Positions 50,001 to 59,000 of a DNA stretch of 64,000 nt are shown piece after piece. The DNA comes from Hormiphora californensis (lineage: Eukaryota; Ctenophora; Tentaculata; Cydippida; Pleurobrachiidae), in the NCBI GenBank assembly GCA_020137815.1, contig CM035355.1, forward strand, positions 6,139,097 through 6,203,096, given 5' to 3'. The notes under the pieces were generated by a model that had not been told where the DNA came from, searched no databases, and worked only from the letters and a program-made list of their open reading frames with translations. Made by a program: the position numbers and the translations under genes. Within the stretch, counting starts at the first letter, position 1. Each line of letters begins with the position of its first letter.

Positions 50001-53000
50001 TTGAGAATAGAACAATATGGTTGAGAAGTAAACTTCAAAAGATAGAGACAGTTTGCTAGTAGCATTCCAATTTGAAACTTCTATATAACGCCTTTTGTAC
50101 GTATAAAGTAAACTACAGCCCTCTCTCTCCCTCTCTCTCTCACTCCTTCTTTCTCCCCCTCTCTCTCGCCCTCTGTTTCTATTGTACTGCTCCAAGCTCC
50201 ACGACACCCCTCTATTGTGTCTCGTGAAGCCCTCACGTTATGTTGTTAACCCTCTCGTTTCTCCTCGTCCTCCTCCTTCTATCTGTCCTCTACGTCCTCT
50301 CAACCATCGCCCATGCTCGCTACTCCTTCCGGCACATCCCCGGTCCACCTATCGCCCACCTGATCAGTGGTCATGCCGGGTTAATTATCCGGCTGATGCG
50401 GGAGGAAGGACACAGTTACAACTACAGGCTAGCATGGTGTACCCAGTTTCCTACCCTCTACGTAGCCTGGCTTTACCACACACCCCAGATCTGTATCACA
50501 GATGCTCCAACACTCCACCGGTACTTCTCCCAGCCTCGGGAGAAGTTCCTGTACCCCTTCCTGGGTTATTGTATGGGAACTCGGGTTATGGGCTATAATT
50601 CCATTTTCAACGATCCTGGGTCGGAGATTTGGAGGAGAAAGAGGGCTCATTTCCGGCCCTTTTTCGCAGCCTCAGTAGCACACAGGGGACACTGGGCTGG
50701 GGAGATTGAGGAACGGAGTCAGGATCTTCTGGATCTCCTGGTACCCGGGACTGAAGTTGATCTGGTGGACCTGTCAAAACGGTTCCTCTTTGATGTCATT
50801 GCTGGGTTGGTATTGGGTGACTCGCCCGGATCTCTCCATACAGAGTGTCCAGTGAAAGATGCCCTGGACACCTTTATGTCACTCGGTTTCCAAAATGCTC
50901 TGAGCTTCACTAATAACATTCCATTCTTCAAAAGCGAGGTAAAGAGGACCTTTCTGGCCGCGGTGAAGCTGTGTCGTGAGTATGGATCGGAGTTGGTGAG
51001 GAGAAGGGTGGAGGAAGATCCCACCCTCTCACACCATCAGGATATCCTGACCCTGATAATCCAGGCTAATAACGGTGATGTTGAGTCCATGGTGGATGAT
51101 ATTACAGTGTTTCTACTTGCGGGCTATGATACGGCTGCTAATGTGTTAGGGTTTGTGTGGGCTCTGTTATTGGAACACCCCCGAGTATTGGAGAGAGCCA
51201 GGGAAGAGGCACGGGGGTTAGAGAGAAAGGATGCGATGTGGTTTATGAAGTTGGAATATATTGAATCCTGCTGTCTGGAGGCCATGCGGTTGTTCCCCGT
51301 GGCACCAGTTTCCCACAGAATCAACCGACGGGAAACAACCATCGCTGGATACCGTATACCTGGTATACCCGCACAGATCCAAGCTAACTCGTACACGCAG
51401 CACCGCAACCCCCGATATTGGCACGATCCAGAGGAGTTCCTACCGGAACGGTGGGGTGGGGGATTCACTGCTCCTCCCGGCACCTATATGCCATTTATGA
51501 TAGGGCCCAGATCGTGTATCAGCAAGGACCTGGCGATGACGGTACTGAAGGTTACATTGGGTACCCTGTTGAGGGAGAGATGTTTTGAGAGGGGAGGTGG
51601 GGAGAGGAGGATTGGAGCGAAACAGGTGTTCACCCTTCACCCGGATAGGAAGGTCATGGCCCGTGTAATTAATTAATTACCTTATTCTCGTTAATTAAGC
51701 TCGTATATTTCAAGAAACTTTTAAACAAGAAACTTTTTTTCTAGGAAACTACAGGTGTAGGCAATCCAAAAACAAAAAGAATTTCTCCTTTATCAATAAA
51801 CTAAACAAGTTAGGGGTGTTCTATTTTGTTGTGGTGTCTGTGAATTGTGTGATTTACATTTGAAAAGTTTCTTATAAAAAAGTTTCTTACTAAAGCGTTT
51901 CTTAAAAAACGAGAGTAAGGTAATTAATTAACTACTTAATTAATAATTACTTGAATAATAAATGTTATCTAGGATGCAGTGACTCCAAACTTGAGTTTGT
52001 CAAATCTTGATTTATATTGATGAAGGCAATGATGTTTCTTATTTACATTAATTTGACGTTACTGCAACATTATGTATTACTATCCCGAATTCAAGAGTCT
52101 ATTTTCAAACTATAGGTGTTGAAACACAACAGCATTCAAACAATTAGATTGAGTAAATTACACTGTAACACCAGTCACCACTGCACCATGCACCATACTT
52201 CACCCTGTCGTTACCATGGTAACCAATGTCCCCTCCCCCCTCAGGAACGACACAGTACACTGGACCCGGTAGTAACGCTGGAGGGAGGATGTCCTCAGTA
52301 GGTCGGTCCTCCACCCTCTACATCAATCGAGTTATGTTAGAGAGTCTGATGAGCTACTCATTCAACCCCCTCACCATCGACAGTCCAGGTACGTACCAGC
52401 TGTCCTCATACAGTCGGACCCCGATTTACCGGGGTGCTCGGGAGAAAGGGTTTTGCCCGGTAAATCGGGGTTCTGGTAAATCAGGGTCTGACTGTATAAT
52501 GGGTTTGGGTGATGATGAAGTTCTCTACTTTTAACAAGAATGAATCTCATTGAATGGTGTAAACGCAGTGTAATTGTATCATTATGGTACATTAGACAGT
52601 GCTGCTTGTAGTCAGATTACCGTAATGAAAATACAGTAAGGAGACGCGCACGGTACATAACGCGCGGCAAAAAGTTCATGTGTCAGCACGTACTAGCGCC
52701 CTGATTGGTAACGGTTGCGCGTCGTCTTACTGTATCTTCGTTTTCCATTACCGTTTTCCCACTACAAGCGACCGTGTCATACATTGGCAGCTTATTTGGC
52801 ATAAACAATAGATAGCATCAGCTAGTTAGATCTGTTCATAAGCATACAAATCAACAATGAACAACCTTGAATGCTCATAATATTCATGTCTATAATGTGG
52901 CAGTTTGTCAGGCCTTCACCATGAAAGGTCCATGTTTGGAAATCCGGAAAAAGGAATATGTTTGATGGTTATGTAACCATGACGACTTGTTTTTACCCCA

Positions 53001-56000
53001 AATTTTCAAAGCGCCGTTTCCTGGGGAGGTGGAGTTCCCTCCACTGGTTCTTGTTCGTTTGAACTCTGTAAAGACGTAATGAAACTTCTTGCATTGCGAC
53101 TGAAAGCTTGTGTTGGCCTAAGAATGAGACCAAAGTAGAAGTTTGAGTCATACAACAGGGGGTTGATCACCGAGTTGATGGGAAGGATAAGGATTGAAAA
53201 GAAGGGATACCAAGCTGTGACATTTATGGCTTCGTGGAGGTGCAGAAATGAAACAATGCTCAATGGAACCCAGCAGAAGAAATCTGTCAGGATTATTGCA
53301 GAGATTTTTGCTTGAAGGGCTCTGTTTGTGCCTCGTCGACCCGCTGCAGCTCCAACATTCCGGCTGGATTGGCGGGTTTTAAAGTTGATGTACCCATAGC
53401 TGACCAATATAAAGATGAAACACAGGCAGTTCACCAGAAGAATCGATGTTGAAAACACCCATTGGGGGTCGTCTCGGGTAACAAGGTATTTAAACACGCA
53501 AACGCCGTCATTGCCGTAAAAATGGACGGTCGAACTCGATATACCTGAAAATAATTAAGAATTTAACAGTAATTTTTCTATTTTGTTGTATTTCGCTATG
53601 AATTTTGCACAAACACACATTTAATTACCTCCAACATCTGATGAAAACATTTCTTTGACCGTTGAGCGGATGGTTTCCCAGGAGAAAGGGGCTTTCTCCC
53701 ACGATATTGACCGCCCTTCAAAGTACTCCTTGAAAACCTTGTAGTGGTTGATCTTACTGACGGGCCGGATGAAAAGCGGTGATCTGTAGTAATATAGCCC
53801 ATTAACAAAGTAATCTTCGGTAAGTGACAAAATGGGTGTTACTGCAATCAACAGACTCGCCAGAAGGGGGAAGACTAGCAGAAACCCAAGTTTGGCAGCA
53901 GACTTGTAGCTAGACAAGTCCCTTTGGACAAGATTTCCAATGTTTGCCACTCGGGTGATGCTGAGCATTGTCATTGCGAAGAGTGACAATTGCGATCCCG
54001 TGGTACTCAGGACTCCAAGGAAGGAACACTCACTGGAACTGAACCATCTGTATCTCTCTTGGCAGTAGTTGCCATCAGCATTGTAGATGAAGTCAAAATA
54101 GGATAGCAGCAGAAGGTAGATACCAATCATCAAGTCACCAAGATTTATCAAAACAATGGTCGATTTGTTAAGGAACATTTCATACGTCTTTTGTCTGGAT
54201 AACTCCCAAGCCGATCTTGTCAGTGAAATAGTATTCAGGGAAGTTGAAATCACGCCCATAGATAAGCTTGCAGATCTCAGAAAATCGTTCCCGAAGATGT
54301 TCTTATTTGTAGAAGGACAACTTTGTAAGCACTCGTCGGAAAAATCACGGCAGTCCACCACGCCATCGCACACTTGAGATAGGACCACTAGTTCATTGTA
54401 ATTTTTACACTGAAAGTGATTCGCACAGGAGTTCTCATCGGAGCCATCCCCGCAGTCGTCTTTAAGGTTACAGACATCTCGATAGGAGACACATCTTTTG
54501 TTATCACACGGAAATATTTTATTGTCGTAGAAGCCGGGATCTTTTGCGGTTTTGAACAGCGTTGTTGTACTTGGAATGGCAGTGTCTGCCAGAGCTCGAA
54601 CTACGGAATCCTCTTTATTTGTACAAGTGTCTCCGGGGATTTTCTTCAAGGGACATTCAGCATTCAGACAGATGTTGTTACATGCTGCATAGACATAGTT
54701 CGCACCAAAAAGATGGGAGCAGTCGACCTTTATTTCAGGAATCCTTACGAACACTGGTTGCTGGACATTTAGTACAGTTTTGACGATTCCAGCAGAGTGT
54801 TCTACTGTGGTGCAATTTCCTAATTTCCTTTCCAGGTCTGCAGCTCCGGTAGGAAAACAATGCTGAATGAAATGTTCATCCTGGCTAGTAATAAAGGTAT
54901 CGATGAGATTTGTTACATCAACATCAGTTTGGCGGGCTGCGTTACACAGCTTTTCCTCAAACGAGCATGTGTTTATTCTGTCGCAAAGATTGTCCAAGTC
55001 AATATAATTCCTCTCTAAAGGACAGAGAAGAACTTCCTTACAGTCAGTCCCTATCTCTTGATACCTGGTGTAATAGTCAGATCCACATATCTTCCACCTA
55101 CCCTTCTCTTCATCCATTCCATCGAGACAGTCCACTTGTCCGTCCATGACCCACTCCAAAGGAATCCGAAGGGAGACGTTCTTCGCCCGGTCTGGAGATT
55201 GAAATCTTCTGATGCATCTAACCGTGGTCAAATCTTTACAAGTTTCGTCCCCTCCGTTATCGCAATCGCGATGTCCATCACACAGCTGCCCCTTGTGAAT
55301 CTTGCAGCCTAGTTCTGGATCAGTACATGCGTTATTGTAGTCATCATCACAAAGTGAATGACCCTGGCAATATCCCCATATGGATATGGTTGTTGGAAAG
55401 CCCTGGGAGAGACACTGCATAACAACCCTTTCAGGATCACTGCAGTTTGTCTGATCCTGTCCGCCTTGGCAAGCGGAATGGTCAGCCACGAAACATCTCA
55501 TGTTATCTTTGATTCGTATGATATTGTCAGTCGATCTGCGCTGGCAGGTGGTATGATCAGCAACCGTCCAATTAAAACAACCTATCTGGTCTTCACCATT
55601 TTTACATTGCGAAAATTCTTTTTTGCACATCCACAGAGGGGGAATGTACTTTGGTTTATCTGATTTTCCACACCATACACCATATTGCACTCCGTTGCAG
55701 TTTGATTCATCTGAACAACCGTCATCAGTGCAGATATTGTTACACTTTGCTATTACACTGTTATCAGTACATCCAACCATGTTCAGTTCAGTATCTCCGC
55801 ATGCACCTTCTTTGCATCGTCTGTAAAGATCATATTTCGTACCAACTGCGGTATACCCATTGCAAATGAACGTCCCACAGAGCAATGGTGTCCCAGCTAG
55901 TTCCCTGGAACCTGTGCAACCACTGTGCCCACATACCTGGTAGAACCCTGGATCGGAAGGACAAGTGGTACTGAATGCCTGACTATGGTCACAGTCAGGT

Positions 56001-59000
56001 TTCGAATTGTACTTAAAGTACGTAATATTTGATCGTGGACATTTGAATGTGAAGTAATGGTCTGGTGTGGGACAATGTTCGTGAAGGTATCCGTTTACTT
56101 CCATCGGTTTGCACTCTGCCGATGATGAAATCTCCCCTCCAACAACTCTTGTCAGGAGCAGTCCAAACACAAAAATCAACATCATATTATGCTGAAAAAG
56201 TTGTTTGTCTAAATTTTATTCACAGTTCCCACTAGTAGGTCGATCAGCAAATCAATCGATAATAATAATTCAAATGCTTCAAAAACCACAACACTAATAT
56301 ATCGGGGTGAACATTGGTAATGATAAGCATATCTCGGGGCTGACAAAGGATGACCATTTGAGCTAACGAACACACTAAATTGTTATGTTCTAACCTAGTG
56401 TTCTAGCTAGGCAAACACTAAACATGCCTATTGGGAATTCGGTGAAACTAGCTTTAGAACTAGCTTTAGAACTAGCTTTAGAACGATTATGGCCCAAAAA
56501 AAACTAAGGGTACGTTGGCCTTCTTTTCTCCCAGAAGTTTAATTTCGATCACTCTGATATTTTGTCACAATATTTGTATGGTTACTCATTCGAGGAATCC
56601 GGAGTTTCAAAACATAAAAGTGTGAAGTTCATGAATGAACCCAATTTCTCGTTTTTCGGGTTTTTCCACGTTTTCTCCTGGTTAAATTCGATTTTATTCT
56701 TAAAAATAGCAACCATGCATTAGAGTAAACAATAATAAATGGCAATCCGAGTTTTTATTAAAAATGAATCAAGTTTAGTTGGTGAAATAAATGATTAAAA
56801 AACGGTCATTTTTATCAAACATCGATTTTAACCCGTTTTGACAAGAAATTGGTAAATTCAGGCGCTAAAAATTCGTACGGCCATTACACTTGATCGATAT
56901 TAATGTTAGCTAGAATTTCGGCTCTCTATCTAAAAAATTCATTTTTACGACTGGAATGAATCCTAAATGAACTTGAAAACAAAAAAGGTATTCCAAATCG
57001 GAATTTCACAGTCGACTTTGGGTAACGATTTCCTTTCAAACGCGACTAATTTTAGCTCAATTGGACTACCACAAGAGACACAGTGGCCACTTTTCCGACA
57101 CTAAGTCTGGTTAAGTGACCCCTATTGGACCGCTAGCGTCATTACTAAGTGCCAATAAGCAGGTGTAACGGTCGCGTATCACGTATCACATCTGCTAATT
57201 AGGACGGTATACCGATACAGCGTCCGTTAGAATGTAAGTTCTCTTGCTAACACGTCATAATTTGATGGGGATCACATGACCCAGCCTAGGCTAGGTAAAC
57301 TGGTCACTGTGATTCTTGTGGTGATCCAATTAAGCTCAAACTGGTCGCGTTCGAAAGAAAATCGATAGCCAAACAAATTTGTAAAACTTTGGTACCAAAA
57401 TATGGCCCCGTTTTGGCGTTCATTAAATGTTCATTCGGGCGAAAAAAATGAATTTTCATCCAGAGGGCTGAAACTCCGGATTCCTCGAATGAGTAACCAT
57501 ACAAATATTGTGACAAAACATCAGGGTGATTGAAATTAAATTTCTAGGAGAAAAGAAGGCCAACGTACCCTTAGTTTTTTTTGGGCCACGCGGTATATGC
57601 TGGATTGTGGTGAAATGCCGCTATAGCTGATATATCATCCGGGTATATCATACATATCCAGCGACCACTAAAGGACCTTACGACCGCACTCCGCACTTTT
57701 TTCTCATTGGCCATTTTAAATCTCGTAACTACGGAAACGAAATGTTTTAACTTGGAAATAAATATAGGATAAGCATGATAATAAGGGATGCTGCTCCCTG
57801 ACGACAGCAAAAGTGGGTGGGTTCACACTTCACACACACACACACATACACACAAACCTGACTCCTAAAGTCCTATTAAAAGAGAGTATTAACACTAAAT
57901 CTCTCACAGGTCCTACGAAGGGTCTCTCTGCGTTGGAGAACATGCTTGCTGCGTACCATCTCAAGGGTCACATTGCTAGGATCGTGGGAAATGTGGGAAA
58001 GGATAAAGAGAGAACGGTAAGTTTATTGAACCATGTTTAATAGTTTTGTAATTTGGAACTGTGTTGGAAGGAAGTTAAGTGCGATTTTTAATAAAGCGAA
58101 CCGCTTGCGCGCAAATCAGAGCATTTCACGCGCACCACACGTTGCGCCCTACCAATTTCAATTCAAAACTTGAATTCGCGCGCCCCCGGTTCGCTTTCTT
58201 AAAAATCGGACTTTATACTGTTCCAAGTGATTACAAGAAGCAATGTTACTGTTTCTATTACCCCCACGTCGAAAAGCAATGAGGCTCTATCACACCTGGC
58301 CCTGTAGTAGCAACAATATCACTAACCACTACTAAAATAAATAATTTCCCTCCTGTAGCTGACGATCCGAAGTAACGAGGTCCTCTGTACATCGCTTCAC
58401 CATGAGACATGTTTCTACAGGTAAGCCCCACACTTCGGACCCCGCTCGGGGGTCTTGCCCGGTAAATGGGGGACCCCGGAAAATCGGGGTCCGACTGTAT
58501 TGCAATGAGAACGAACAGTAATTATATGGACTGCAGGAATGAAAACGAAACGGTTCCCCCTCCCTCCTATTATAGGGAACTAATGGTGAAATGGGGGGGG
58601 GGGGGCTGCCGGCTGGGAGGCTATTTACAAATTTTCAACACCAGAAATGGAACAGATTTAAAAAGAGGGCCAGGCGAGATAGAGATCGTACTCCTAGAAT
58701 TGTATTAGAAAGTAGGATCTCTATCTCCCCGCTCTTTAAATCTGTATCATTATGGGGGTAACCAACAGGTGTCTTTTGAATAGAAGACAACGATCTATAA
58801 GGCCCCCATCATGATGCATCACCTGGGTATAGATTGTTGTTGAGTAAGGGGGGAGTAAAAACATTGCCCCTTCCTCAAAAGAAAATGAGCATCATCTTAC
58901 CCTAACAATGACCCCCCTCCCCACCACTGTCAGAGCATTGGCCTGACCATATTATATTCTCATTTCTTTCGGAGCGTGTGAGAACTGTGGTCAGAGCATT

